A stretch of 64,000 nucleotides of DNA. Origin: Kingdonia uniflora. Taxonomy: Eukaryota; Streptophyta; Magnoliopsida; Ranunculales; Circaeasteraceae. Shown piece after piece: positions 24,283 to 34,501 of the stretch (position 1 is its first letter; the number at the start of each line of letters is the position of its first letter). A program made the translations under genes and the position numbers. The notes below the pieces were generated by a model. It ran no database searches. It saw nothing but the letters and a program-made list of their open reading frames with translations, and was not told the DNA's origin. The stretch is from contig JACGCM010000310.1 of assembly GCA_014058105.1 (NCBI GenBank), forward strand, positions 496,001-560,000, written 5' to 3'.

Positions 24283-24287
24283 GTTCT

Positions 24288-24601
24288 TATAGATGTTTTC
24301 CCGCATTAGATAATGTAAAATCGATTGTTAAATGTTAGTAAAAACTTTGTAGCAAGTTGGAATCACTTGAAATAACTTATATGCATTGACATGGCATGAT
24401 TTGTCATGACTTCATGAGATGTTCCACATGACTTCCCACTCTCTATTCAGAATGAATCACAATGATGGACAAGACTTATTATATTTGAAATCAAACACAT
24501 ATCTCCTCTATATGGGACTAAAAAAAACTTGAATAGCCAACACTAAAGGAAGTTATTTTGGGTACTAGTGTTCTTAATATAGAGCACTCCCATTAGTATA
24601 A
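24288..24601. other. Spacer between the two gypsy elements
   Basis: About 310 bp without coding sequence. The two elements inserted close together but are not nested, because each has its own LTR pair. Confidence 0.6.
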
Positions 24602-25073
24602 TGTAGTAGTATATTTCCCAGATTCGACAAGGAGAAGCTAGTACAACCATGTCGAAGGTATGTGATCATTCGATAAGATGTCAAGTGCACGCTTACAGAT
24701 CTCGACCCTCTACAGTAACCGTCACACTTGGTCAAATAGAACAGTTGCAAGAGATCCAAGAAGTTTGACCACCACCCACTAATATAGGAGACCAATTATT
24801 TTTAATTGCCCGTATACATTATAAATACAGACAAAACCTATATTAAGGGGCATCCATAATTATATATTTTTTCATTATCTACGCCTATTCAATCATTGAG
24901 CAATTGTAATAACTAGCATATATTGGATTTTACCCTCAAAACCCTCCTCGAGGTCGTAGTTTTTCTTAGGTTTTAATGAGTTTCCACCTAAATTTTATTG
25001 TGTTCTAGCTTAGAATTGTAACCTCCTTGCTGAAGTATTGGCGAAGTTTCCTTTCGAAAAGCACGCTATTACA
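24602..25073 (+). repeat. 5' LTR of second gypsy element
   Basis: Matches 30267-30743 closely, for example at ATTCGACAAGGAGAAGCTAG (24630 and 30290). It ends TTACA and is followed by TTGGCACCGTC, the primer-binding site (25075). A TATA-like box ATTATAAATACAG lies near 24819. Confidence 0.9.
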
Positions 25074-25074
25074 A

Positions 25075-25094
25075 TTGGCACCGTCTATAAGAAT
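25075..25094 (+). other. Primer-binding site of second gypsy element
   Basis: TTGGCACCGTCTATAAGAA directly follows the 5' LTR, similar to the site in the first element. Confidence 0.6.
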
Positions 25095-25140
25095 TATCCA
25101 CTTTTTCTTTACCAAATACTCGTTCTACCCAATCATTTTC

Positions 25141-26860
25141 ATGACCAACATGAACCTCAGAAGTTCCTCCAGTACTCAGAGAAAAAATAATGACATTCCA
25201 GTTACCGTCCAACCATAAACCATCAATTTCCACAATGCTATTGTCAAGCTTTAGAAGCAGATAGAATCTGATAGGAACCAGGGACTGGAGGATAAGAGGA
25301 TTCATGCTCAATCCCTCCAAGTTGAGAGGAACGAGAGGAGGAAGGCCCTAGAACAACAGAGCCAAACTCATAAAAAATGGAAAGTTTACAAAGGCAACAA
25401 GGTCGACTCACTGGTCGACAAGGATTACCTCCACATGCCCGAAGTAATCATCGGTCGTAACCTATCTAGAGGGAAAGCCTACCGAGGGAAGAGTGAATTT
25501 GAATATCCTGGTCTCGATTTAGGAACCCAGACAAAACATCTCGACATTTCGGCCTTACGTTGTCAGTATCGACAACTCAAAGAAGTCAACGAATACATTA
25601 TCAAACCCCACCTCCACCTCCAAGATGACCAGTTAGAGAGCGATTGGTCCCAGAAGGCCAAAGAGATTTTGATCCACAAGCAATGGTTGAACCAAATGCT
25701 TTCCAACAATTTATTACCTTAGACAACTTGAACAATTGGATTCAAGCCATACATTCAGACAATCCAAGTCGAAGATCCGCTCTGGATAGGATTGAAACTA
25801 AGCCAATTTCCACTCATCTCGAAGTCATGCCAATTCCAGACAACTTCTACATGCCAAAGTTTCACCAATATGCAAGCCTTATCGACCCACTTACCCACGT
25901 TCGTCATTTTAAAGCAGTCGTTGGCCTATACTCCAAACTTGATCATATGTTGTGCCAACTGTTTACATGGGCCTCAAGGAAGAGCCTCTAAGGTAGTTCT
26001 ACACCATTCCCGAAGATTTGATTACTAGCTAGCTTTACCTAATTGCAGTAACTTTTCGAGTTGAATTACGCACATACTAAGGAATGTGAGATAACAATTG
26101 ATTTTCTTTTCTTTTTTGAACAAGGTTCGAAAGATACTTTAGCAAACTTTTACAACCGTTTCCTGCAAGAAACGAGGAAAATTAGGAATTCAGATCCCAA
26201 GATTGTCATACCGACATTCACCTCTGTTCTCCACATCAATTCTAAAGTTTGAGAAGAACTTACATTCCACATTCCACATTCCACATTCCACAAACCTAAA
26301 ACCATCACAGAGATGATCGATATGGTTAATAACTACATCGAACTCGAGCGATCCAAGAAAGATAAGATGAAAAGTTCTTCTATTATCCATTCAAATGATG
26401 TTCTCTCACCGCCATACTCAAAACCAACAAAAAATATTGCTGCCAAACAACGTGGGAGTCACAATGACAATGTCAAATAAAAAGACGGAAAACCAGATCT
26501 ACCTATCCCAGTCTTCCCTCCTATGACAACCACCCTATCAACTATCTTATCGATACTAAGGGGAGATGAACTCTTTCGAGAAGCCTAGGAGATTTTGGAT
26601 GTCCCAAATAAACGTCTATGCCAGTATTATAATGTCCATAACCATAAAACTGACAATTATTACTCCCTTATACAGATTTTTCATTGTATTATCCTGGCAG
26701 GAAGGCTCTACGAGTATGCAATCGATGTCCAGAAGTTTCTCGAAGAAGAAACAAAAAGATAAGAAGTCAAACAAGGGAAAGGCCAAGGACAAGCTCGACA
26801 TCTTTATATGACCGAGATTGAGAAAGGCAAAAAACGAAAGAAAGATGACAGATTAGATCC
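25141..26860 (+). pseudogene. gag of second gypsy element (broken)
   Basis: ATG at 25141 starts MTNMNLRSSSSTQRK. The gag core appears after frame changes, including PIPDNFYMPKFHQYASLIDP (25831-25890), the family's P..FK.P...Y.G..DP block, and the region TLANFYNRFLQETRKI (26136-26183). A basic end (KKKQKDKKSNKGKAK) lies near 26745-26790. A small tandem array of a 7 bp unit (ACATTCC) interrupts it at 26262-26291. Confidence 0.75.
26262..26291. repeat. 7 bp tandem repeat (ACATTCC), about four copies
   Basis: Four consecutive ACATTCC-type units within the gag region of the second gypsy element. This is a likely slippage expansion in a dead coding sequence. Confidence 0.85.
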
Positions 26861-26959
26861 TGCTATAAGATGACGTCGTCCGAAAAATCCACCAAACTTC
26901 TACCCAGTTTAAGTAAAGGCAAATGTCCATATCACATTTCCTCCGAAGACTGCGACACC

Positions 26960-27345
26960 AACCATGTCAAATACCCTCATGACGATCCATTGGTGATAAT
27001 GCTCAAAGTAGGACATGACTATTTACACATACTCTTTGTCGACACTAGAAGTACAACTGATGTACTGTTCAAAAGAGCGGTTGATATTCTAGGCCTCAAA
27101 GATTCAGTTAAAGACTCAACAACAACTATCACAGGATTCATTGGTTCAAAGGAATCGGCCTTGGGAGATATCACTTTGCCTATTCAAACAGGACAGAAGA
27201 CCACCTTTGTCAAATTCATTGTCATCGATGCTGAATCCAAATACTTGAGGATCTTAGGGTGAAGTTGGCTTCACTCCATCAAAGCAGTACCTTCGACATA
27301 TTACCTTTAATTATATTTTTTAACAGATCATGGTGTCTATGAAAT
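26960..27345 (+). pseudogene. Protease of second gypsy element
   Basis: The open frame around 26870-27260 includes HDDPLVIMLKVGHDYLHILF and VDTRSTTDVLFKRAVDILG. The expected active-site VDTGSS has become VDTRST, so the enzyme should be dead. TGFIGSKESALGDITLPI and the FIVIDAESKYLRILG ending follow the retropepsin pattern. A stop sits after ILG at 27260. Confidence 0.8.
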
Positions 27346-27539
27346 CAAAGGGAGTCAAGCTATAGCGCGAATGTGCGAGAATACCACCACAAACTCTCAT
27401 GCAACTAAACTCCTGAAAGCATAGTAATTATAATAAGAACAACCTCTAACGATCGAGTAACATAACACTGAAGTAGTTGAATCTGTAGAGCTCGATGGTT
27501 CGGGAAGAAACACTTTTATTGGATCTAAATTATCATTAG

Positions 27540-28930
27540 AAGAAAATGAAACCCTACTTCAACTTTTAAAGAAGAATGTCGATGTCTTCGCATGGTCTTT
27601 CCAAGAGATGCCAGGAATTGACCCTTCCATTGCATGCCATAAACTAAACCTTGTACCAGACAGTAAGTGTGTAGTGCATAAGTATCGTAACCTAGCCCCC
27701 AGGCTTCGAGAGGCAGTTAATGAAGAAATAGACAAGTTACTTCGTGTTAGGTTTATTCGAGAAGCTAAATATCCAAAGTGGGTCTCAAACATCGTAGCAG
27801 TCTCGAAAAAGAATAGAAAAATTAGAGTGTGTGTTGACTTCACTGAACCAAATAAGTTCACACCCAAAGATATCTTTCCACTTCCTTTACCTCCTCAACT
27901 CTGTAGCAGTACACGAACTTCTTTCAATGATGGATGCAGTATCAGGATATAACCAAGTCCCTATTGTCGAAGAAGATCAAGAAAAGACTATATTTGTAAC
28001 AAAAAGGGGTCTTTACTGTTATACAGTCATGCCCTTTGGCTTAAAAAACACAGGAGTCACGTAGCAATGACTCGTCATAAGCATGTTCAAAGATCACTTG
28101 GGTAAAATCATGGAAGTGTACATCAATAACATGATCTGCAAAAGCCTAAAATAAAAGGATCATTGCAACAATCTGGAAACTATCTTCGACATTCTTCAAA
28201 CATACCGTATGAAGCTAAATCATAAAAAATACCAATTTGGAGTTGCATTTGAAAAGTTTGTGGGCCATCTTGTTAGCAAGAGAGGAATAGAAATTGATCC
28301 AGCACAAATCAAAGTACTTATGGCCATACCATCACCGCAAACCAAAAAAGATGTCCAAAAATTTCTTGGAAAGGTTGCCGCTTTATACAGGTTCATCTCA
28401 AAGTCTTCTGATCGATGCAAACTTCTTTACCTCCTTCTTCGGGGAAGCCCATCATCTATGACAAAAAAACAACCCACTAGACTCCAGAATGCGAATTGGT
28501 TTTTCAAGATCTTAAAAGATATTTTATGCGTCCTCCTATAATGAGTACTCCTGTTAAAGGTGAAGCATTAACAATGTATTTATTAATAACAGATGACTCA
28601 ATCAGTTTTGTTCTTATTCGAGAAGACAATGGAGTAGAAAAAACCCATCTACTTCATTAACAAAACTCTCATGCCTGCAGAAAAAAGATACACTACTACT
28701 GAAAAATAGCTTTTAGCTCTTGTGTATACTTCCCAAAAACTTTGACCTTACTTTCAGGCATACCCCATCAAGGTCATCACCAAATTCCCCCTCAAACTAA
28801 TACTTTCCAAAAAGAGAAGTCTAGAAGGGTCCAACAATGGTCTGTTTTCCTAGGAGAATATGATATTTCCTTCGAACCCATTTATCAGTAAAAGGACAAG
28901 CAGTGGCAGACTTTTTGGCAGATTTCCCCG
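27540..28930 (+). pseudogene. RT and first RNase H of second gypsy element
   Basis: RT fingers (VHKYRNLAPRLREAVNEEID, WVSNIVAVSKKNRKIRVCVD) are intact at 27670-27840. After a frame change, MMDAVSGYNQVPIVEEDQEK and MPFGLKN follow (27929-28055). The catalytic YIDD motif reads YINN near 28120. The connection MKLNHKKYQFGVAFEKFVGH (28209) and a decayed Ty3-type RNase H follow to about 28930. Confidence 0.8.
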
Positions 28931-29009
28931 TAGAAAACATAATATGGGAGGAACTCGAAGAGATGTAAGCCCATAATTCCATTGTAGAACTAGATGCATG
29001 GTCGAAGAG

Positions 29010-29415
29010 TACAGGTTGGATACTCTTTACAGATGGATCTGCTGGACCAAGAGGATCAGGGATTAGCATCGTTCTCGTTACACCATCCAATCACAAAATC
29101 GAAAAAACTATCAAACTCAAGTTCTATGCCACAAACAATGAAACGGAGTATGAAGCTATCCTGCACGGCTTGAAGCTCACATTGGCACTTGGAGCAGAAG
29201 AAATAGTTGTTTATTTAGATTCTTTACTAGTGGCCAACCACTTCAACAAGACATTCAAGAAATCATACAAAATGGTTGACTATGTTGCGCTGGTTGAAAA
29301 GAAAATGAATAAATTTAAAATAGCCACAATTTCTTATCTTCGCCAAGCAGAAAGCCGCCTTGCTGACACCCTTGCATATACGTTGCAGCTATACTCAAAG
29401 ACAGTGAAAAAATGA
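29010..29415 (+). pseudogene. Second RNase H of second gypsy element
   Basis: GWILFTDGSAGPRGSGISIV (29014) begins the additional archaeal-type RNase H. NNETEYEAILHGLKLTLALG and VVYLDSLLVANHF carry the conserved acidic residues. AESRLADTLAYTL ends the domain. This part is open over about 400 bp (stop at 29413). Confidence 0.75.
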
Positions 29416-29639
29416 CTTTGGACATCGAAATAATGGAACATTCTACTCTCGATACAAGCTATACCATGCAAATCCAAGTTATCGAAGATGAAGATCCTGA
29501 TGATTGGATAAAACCCTTTCTTACGTATTTCAATTTTAATACCCTCCCCGAGAATAAGGAAGTATCCCGATCTCTACTAGCAAAATGCACACGATTCAAG
29601 GTCCAGAAAGAAGTGCTATACCGCATTACTGGTGGAGGT

Positions 29640-30266
29640 TCACTTATCGAATGTATTTCACAAAGACAAGCCCAAATCAAAATCCAAGAGCTTCACGAAG
29701 AAATCTGTGCCGCACATGTCTCAGGATGATTGTTAGCGCAGAGAGCATTTACACAAGATTTATACTGGTCGAAGATGAGGTAAGATTGTGAAGACTTTGT
29801 TAGAAAATGCTACAAGTGCCAAATCCGCTCCCAAGACATCAAAAGTTCATCTCTTGACCTACATGTAAGTAATGTCCTCTAGCCTTTCAAGAGATGGGCA
29901 ATTGACCTCGCTGGTCCATTTCACCCAACATCAGGAAATAAAAACTTTATCCTTGTAGCTACTGATTTTTTCACCAAATGGGTCGAAGCCGTACCACTTT
30001 GTCATACTGACGAAAATGAAGTAATCAAGTTCCTCTGGGAGCACATCATCATTTAATTTGCTTGTCCACAAATGATAAGATCAGATAATGGGAAACAGTT
30101 CATCAATAGCAAAGTCCTCAAGTTTCTTCACAAGTATAAAATTCAATTGACTACTTCGATACCTTACTATCCTCAGGGAAATGGCCAAGCCAAAGCTATC
30201 AATAAAAGTATCAAGTCAAGATTACGAAAACTCCTCGATGAAAAGAGGGTCGATGAAAAGAAGGGG
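29640..30266 (+). pseudogene. Integrase of second gypsy element, C-terminally truncated
   Basis: Zinc-binding and core parts are seen with stops: CYKCQIRSQDIKSSSLDLH, NKNFILVATDFFTKWVEAVP (first Asp), CPQMIRSDNGKQF (second Asp, about 30065) and IPYYPQGNGQAKAINKSIKS (30158-30217), where the usual catalytic Glu reads Lys (NGQAKA for NGQAEA). The frame stops at about 30267 right at the polypurine tract (AAAAGAAGGGG). The GPY/F C-terminal module present in the first element is missing. Confidence 0.75.
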
Positions 30267-30743
30267 TGATTTTAGTAGCATATTCTTTAAATTCGACAAG
30301 GAGAAGCTAGTACAACCATGTCGAATGTATGTGATCATTCGAGAAGATGTCAGGTGCACGGTTACAGATCTCGACCCTCTACAGTAACCGTCACACTTGG
30401 TCAAATAGAGCCGTTGTAAGAGATCCGAGAAGTTCGCCCACCACCTACTAATATAGGAAACCAATTATTTGTAACTGCCCGTATACATTATAAATACAGG
30501 CAGAACCTATGTTAAGGGGCATCCAGAACTTTGTTATTTTTCACTATCTACGCCTATTCAATCATTGAGCGATTGTAATAACTAGTATATATTGGATTTT
30601 ACCCTCAAAACCCTCATCGAGGTCGTAGTTTTTCTCAGGTTTTACTGAGTTTTCATGTAATATATATTGTGTTCTAGCTTAGAATTGCAACCTCCTTACT
30701 GAAGTATTGGCAAAGTTTCTCTTCTAAAAAACACGCAATTGCA
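30267..30743 (+). repeat. 3' LTR of second gypsy element
   Basis: Direct copy of 24602-25073, starting TGATTTTAGTAGC just after the purine-rich tract AAAAGAAGGGG (30256-30266) and ending AATTGCA. Confidence 0.88.
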
Positions 30744-31344
30744 TATATAACACATACTAAACTTTGGAGCACATACACTCCCATCCTCAAGATATGTAAG
30801 GGCTAATTTGATTTAAATTAATTAAGGCACACCCCTCACCCCCTGATTACTTTTCTTTATCTCCAAAACTAAGGTTTCATTCGCTCTCCCCAAACGTGTT
30901 TTCTCTCTTCTTAAACTCTCAAACACCCTCAATCTTTTTATCTTTAAAATTCTCTCAGTCTTGGTTTCTTCGTCTCTCTCTCCCACAACGATGCGCTTGA
31001 ATTTTTCTTCCCAACACAGCGGGCAAAAACCAAGGATGTTTGTGATAATTCATCATAGGGTTTTACATTATTAAGAGAGGGATAAATATTTTTGGAATGT
31101 TCGAGAGTCAAGTTCAAACTGTTTCGCATAGTCTCAAGCTACATTAATGTTAATGAAAAAAAAATGGGTAGATGTTTTTCTCCCAATAGAAGTTGAAGGG
31201 GTTGTTGAAGGTCGTGGAAAGAAGAAAAAATGAATAAGAGAATAAGAGAGAGAAAGGGGTGTGCCACCATTAAAAGACAATGGTTAGGTGGGGACTCCAC
31301 ATGTTTATGGGTAAGAAATAATTTTCTCTTCTCTGAATTCAAAT
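30744..31344. other. Intergenic, no gene recognised
   Basis: AT-rich and CT-rich sequence between the gypsy element and the LINE fragment. No coding similarity was seen on either strand. Confidence 0.5.
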
Positions 31345-32624
31345 AGGAAACGGCGACAGTTGGCCAGAGCTCATGTGGCATATTGGAAACGGCGACAGTG
31401 TGGACTTCTGGCTCGAACCTTGGATCCCTGGAATCCATTTTGGTCGGCCTGTTGGCCCTTCCCCCCCCGCTCTAGGACCATCACCAAAGTCGCTAAGCTA
31501 ATTTATCCTAATAGTCGCACCTGGAAAACTCATATTATTTACTCCCTCTTTCAATCAGACATAGCCGACATCATTATTTCCATCCCGCTTAGTAAGCACC
31601 CTGCTAAGGATGTTCTCAGATGGACTAAGGAGAAGAATGGGATCCTTACGGTACGATCTGTTTATTCCTATTTTGTCCAGAACAAGACTTATAATCAACC
31701 CCAGGCCCAACCTGTGGGGTCTCCTGGTATTGCTTGGGACATCATCTGGAAACTTCAGGTCCCCTATTGGATACAGCTTTTCCTTTGGAAAGCTGTCCTG
31801 GATGGTACTCCCACTAGGTACAATTTATGGTATGGCAATGATGATTGGGATACCAACTGCCCCCGCTGCGGCACAGAGGCGGAGACCACTGCTCATGCCC
31901 TATTCTTTTGTACAAAGCTCACAAGCATCTGGTATGACTCTGACCTTGCGCTCGATTTTAGTAATTGGTGTTTCACTGACTCGATTAGTACTATCATTCA
32001 CCGTTGTTACCATCTTTCCAGAGGAGTCTCTAATTCCTCCAAATTTTGCAGCACCCTTAGCACTATTATGTATGTTATCTGGATCAGCAGAAATGAGCTC
32101 ATCTTTGAGCACAAAGCTTCTCCGCCTGACAAAATTTTGAAGCGAGCAAAGCTGTTTTGCTTGACTCATTATAGACTCTCTCCCTCCCCTACTATTTCAA
32201 AGTAACCCTGCTCCCCCCCTTCGCAGATCTACGAGGGATGGCACGTCATAAACGTGGATGCCTCGTGGGCCAAATCGGACTTGCCTGGGGGGTCGGGACT
32301 TATTATTAAAGCATACCTTAACTCTACTTTGTGTGCAGGTTACGACTCTTTCGGGCAGCGGACGCAAAAGAAGTAGAGGTGGTTGCGGTCTTGAGAGGGA
32401 TGGAGGCAGCTCTGAGCATTGGTTTATATCGAGTTCTTCTCTTGACAAATTGTCTTCGCTTGGTCAAAGCTTTCAGGGAGTGTTTTGAGGATCTATCTTG
32501 GGGAGCGCTTACCTTGGCTCCAGACATTCGAGAGATGACAGCATCTTTTCTTGATTTTCGTTTTGAATTTTGTGATCGTAGCTGTAATTTTGAAGCACAT
32601 TTTCTTGTAACTAGGGGAGCTACC

Positions 32625-32662
<38 letters not shown>

Positions 32663-32712
32663 TGGCCTTTAGGGCCTTTTATGTTATTTTCTCTTTGCCT
32701 AAAAAAAAAAAT
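31345..32712 (+). mobile_element. LINE (L1-like) 3' fragment: zf-RVT and RNase H
   Basis: The fragment opens in the ORF2 C-terminal region (HIGNGDSVDFWLEPWIPG, about 31380). It continues in one open frame (31360-32203) with WTKEKNGILTVRSVYSYF, the zinc-finger block CPRCGTEAETTAHALFFC (31858-31911) and the IWISRNELIFEHK tail (W..RN..IF). A plant-LINE RNase H follows: NVDASWA (about 32254), then after one frame change near 32350 DAKEVEVVAVLRGMEAAL. Next come a run of 36 C, the sequence CTGGCCTTTAGGGCC, and an A-rich end at 32700-32712. It is 5'-truncated. The long open frame suggests a relatively recent copy. Confidence 0.85.
32627..32662. repeat. Poly(C) run of 36 bases
   Basis: An uninterrupted run of 36 C between the LINE RNase H end and its 3' terminal sequence (poly(G) on the minus strand). 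Such a tract is rare and prone to slippage and assembly error. It could form G-quadruplex or i-motif structures. Confidence 0.95.
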
Positions 32713-33561
32713 CAAATAGGAAAAAAAATCTAATATTTTGTGACTTCAAGTATGTGCTCTACTTAATAACGTGTGTGCCCATAACAGTTTCCAACAGTAA
32801 AACCAAGGTGGGTTTTTCCAAAATACTAGACTTGAGGTATAATTTACCAAGCAAATATTAGTTACACTGAATCATGACCGTGTTGCAAACGTAATCCACC
32901 AGCAAACCATTTCAAAAGCAAGCTAGGCCCCGTAAACTCCTAGCACGGCCTTCACCAAACCCTTACCTGTATCAAGATGAGCAAAACATGTGGACTGCTT
33001 TCAAAGATTTAAGGCAAAATCAAACTCTTGTTTAAGGAAGTGTTTACACTATTAGGTCCTTTCTTAGAAGAGGTGAATAAAATTCACGATCCCTTTTTGG
33101 ACCATAAGAAGTTTTGCAAAAAATGTATTGTTCTACTTATTCGACCACAACGAGGAGTCTTAACTTGTCTGAACATCACCTCAACCCCCTCATGGCTCAT
33201 GTACCTCGCCTAGGCACTCGGCTTGCTCGATTCAACACTTCCACGAGATACTTTCTGGTACATCTTGAAGCACATTGTATTGCTAGAGAGAACCTTAGTC
33301 CAACCAGCCAAGTTTTTAAACTCTGTCTGAACCCGGAAATACCCAAATTAAAAATTAAAAATTTGCAAAACCCTTTCCCTCTCAAATTAGGGCAAAATTA
33401 CTCTCGAAATGGCGTCTCTCTTGAAATTGAATCTCTCAAATGGCGTCTCTGTTGGTAACACTCGGTCTGTCTGATTTCTCTTAGCTTTCTATTGATCTCT
33501 GCTTCTAAAATGGCGTCTTAGAATTATTTATTTCTCCAAATCACACTAACATCTGTTAAAC
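32713..33561. other. Intergenic and promoter region of the DnaJ gene
   Basis: No gene recognised. Near the downstream gene there are three copies of a CAAATGGCGTCT-like motif, with ATGs at 33409, 33440 and 33510. Each would open a short upstream reading frame. The last reads only ATG GCG TCT TAG. Confidence 0.45.
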
Positions 33562-33621
33562 TAGGGTTTTACATTTACACACACATCTGTAACTTACGGT
33601 TTTACAAAAAAATTAGGGTTT
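33562..33621 (+). promoter_or_regulatory. Telo-box motifs in the DnaJ leader
   Basis: TAGGGTTT occurs at 33562-33569 and 33614-33621, within 70 bp upstream of the ATG. Telo-boxes are common in promoters and leaders of plant housekeeping genes. The pseudogene pair has the same motif at 9094-9101 and about 9436, supporting common descent of the leaders. Confidence 0.55.
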
Positions 33622-33631
33622 AATACTCAGA

Positions 33632-34501
33632 ATGTTACATTTTCGGGGTACAAATGTTGCGAACATGTTTGCCCGGAGATTTCTCAGTTCTAAACTCCGC
33701 TTCGACAATTCTCCCAAACCCTTTCACCCAGTTGGTTTAGTTTGGGGGTTACTGGATTCGTCCATTAGTTTGGGATCGAAACGATATCGGGATGTGGGAT
33801 TTAGTGGATGTCTGGGTGGGAATTGGGGGCAGAGTAGAGGGATTCATGGTACTTTACCTATGTATTTGCCGGTGGAGAGAAATTATTATGATGTACTTGG
33901 GGTAAACAAGGATTCAAGTGCGGCAGAAATTAAAAAAGCATATTATCAGCTTGCAAAAAAATACCATCCCGACTTGCACCAAGGTGATTTGAATGCACAG
34001 AAAAGGTTTCAAGAGATACAAAGAGCGTATGAGGTCTTGAAGGATAATGAGAAGCGGTATTCGTATGATCATGGGTTAGATAAAAAAGAGGAGAAAAGAT
34101 ACTCTTACGACCCTTATTATCATCATCCAGGATTCAAAGGAGGAGATTCAAGGCAGCAGAGTCATAGTACTAATGGTCGCCAATCTAGTTCAGATGAGTA
34201 CATCGTGTTCACTTCATACCGTGGTGGTCGCCGCTATGAGTTTGAAGTTAAACCAACAAAAGTGCCGTATTTCATTGTTCTCATGTATTACATATTCAGT
34301 GGCAATATATCGGATATCATGTTGGAGTTTGTGCTTCCAACCCTTTGTTTCTTCTTAACTGGTTCACCTCCCGTCAAAAGATTTTGCGGGCTTGTACTTC
34401 TCACCTACTACGTCGTAACCCACTACAGTACTGGAGCTGTTTACAGTTTCTGGTTTTGGTTCCATACTCTGGTTGTTATCTTCTTGCTAAAGAAGTTGTG
34501 A
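33632..34501 (+). CDS. Mitochondrial-type DnaJ (J-domain) protein with hydrophobic C-terminus
   Basis: Single exon, 289 residues, ATG at 33632, stop TGA at 34499. The first ~70 residues are Arg/Ser-rich with few acidic residues (MLHFRGTNVANMFARRFLSS), as in a mitochondrial presequence. The J domain spans about 84-148 with an intact HPD (112-114) and NYYDVLGV start. The lead-in GIHGTLP before the J domain resembles plant GFA2-type mitochondrial DnaJ (RSFHGT...). The Gly/Phe region, zinc finger and C-terminal substrate domains of full DnaJ are absent. Instead, residues 211-287 hold three or four hydrophobic stretches (about 212-223, 229-245, 251-266, 271-286). It probably recruits an Hsp70 through the J domain, perhaps anchored in a mitochondrial membrane; localisation is inferred. 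An EKRYSYD motif is repeated at 140 and 154. A decayed tandem relative lies at 9118-10234. Confidence 0.88.
   Translation: MLHFRGTNVANMFARRFLSSKLRFDNSPKPFHPVGLVWGLLDSSISLGSKRYRDVGFSGCLGGNWGQSRGIHGTLPMYLPVERNYYDVLGVNKDSSAAEIKKAYYQLAKKYHPDLHQGDLNAQKRFQEIQRAYEVLKDNEKRYSYDHGLDKKEEKRYSYDPYYHHPGFKGGDSRQQSHSTNGRQSSSDEYIVFTSYRGGRRYEFEVKPTKVPYFIVLMYYIFSGNISDIMLEFVLPTLCFFLTGSPPVKRFCGLVLLTYYVVTHYSTGAVYSFWFWFHTLVVIFLLKKL

Larger units (their letters stand above)
24602..30743 (+). mobile_element. Second Ty3/gypsy element, 6.1 kb, degenerate, Tat-like pol
   Basis: Direct LTRs at 24602-25073 and 30267-30743 bracket gag, protease, RT, RNase H, a second RNase H (TDGSAGPRGSG...NNETEYEA) and integrase. Flanks TATAA (before) and TATAT (after) could be an imperfect 5 bp duplication. 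The dual RNase H relates it to the neighbouring element. Unlike that element, it has no sequence between a truncated integrase and the polypurine tract, so its 3' part, including any antisense ORF, has been deleted or never existed. Catalytic positions are damaged (protease DTRS, RT YINNM). Confidence 0.88.

Noticed and set aside
31610..32140. Open frame of 176 codons overlapping the LINE frame
   Set aside because: It is a shadow of the zf-RVT coding frame at 31360-32203. It has no family features of its own.
33409..33456. Possible first exon of a plastid protein (MASLLKLNLSNGVSV, then GTAACA)
   Set aside because: No continuing exon was found and the frame shows no family match. Kept only as a uORF observation.
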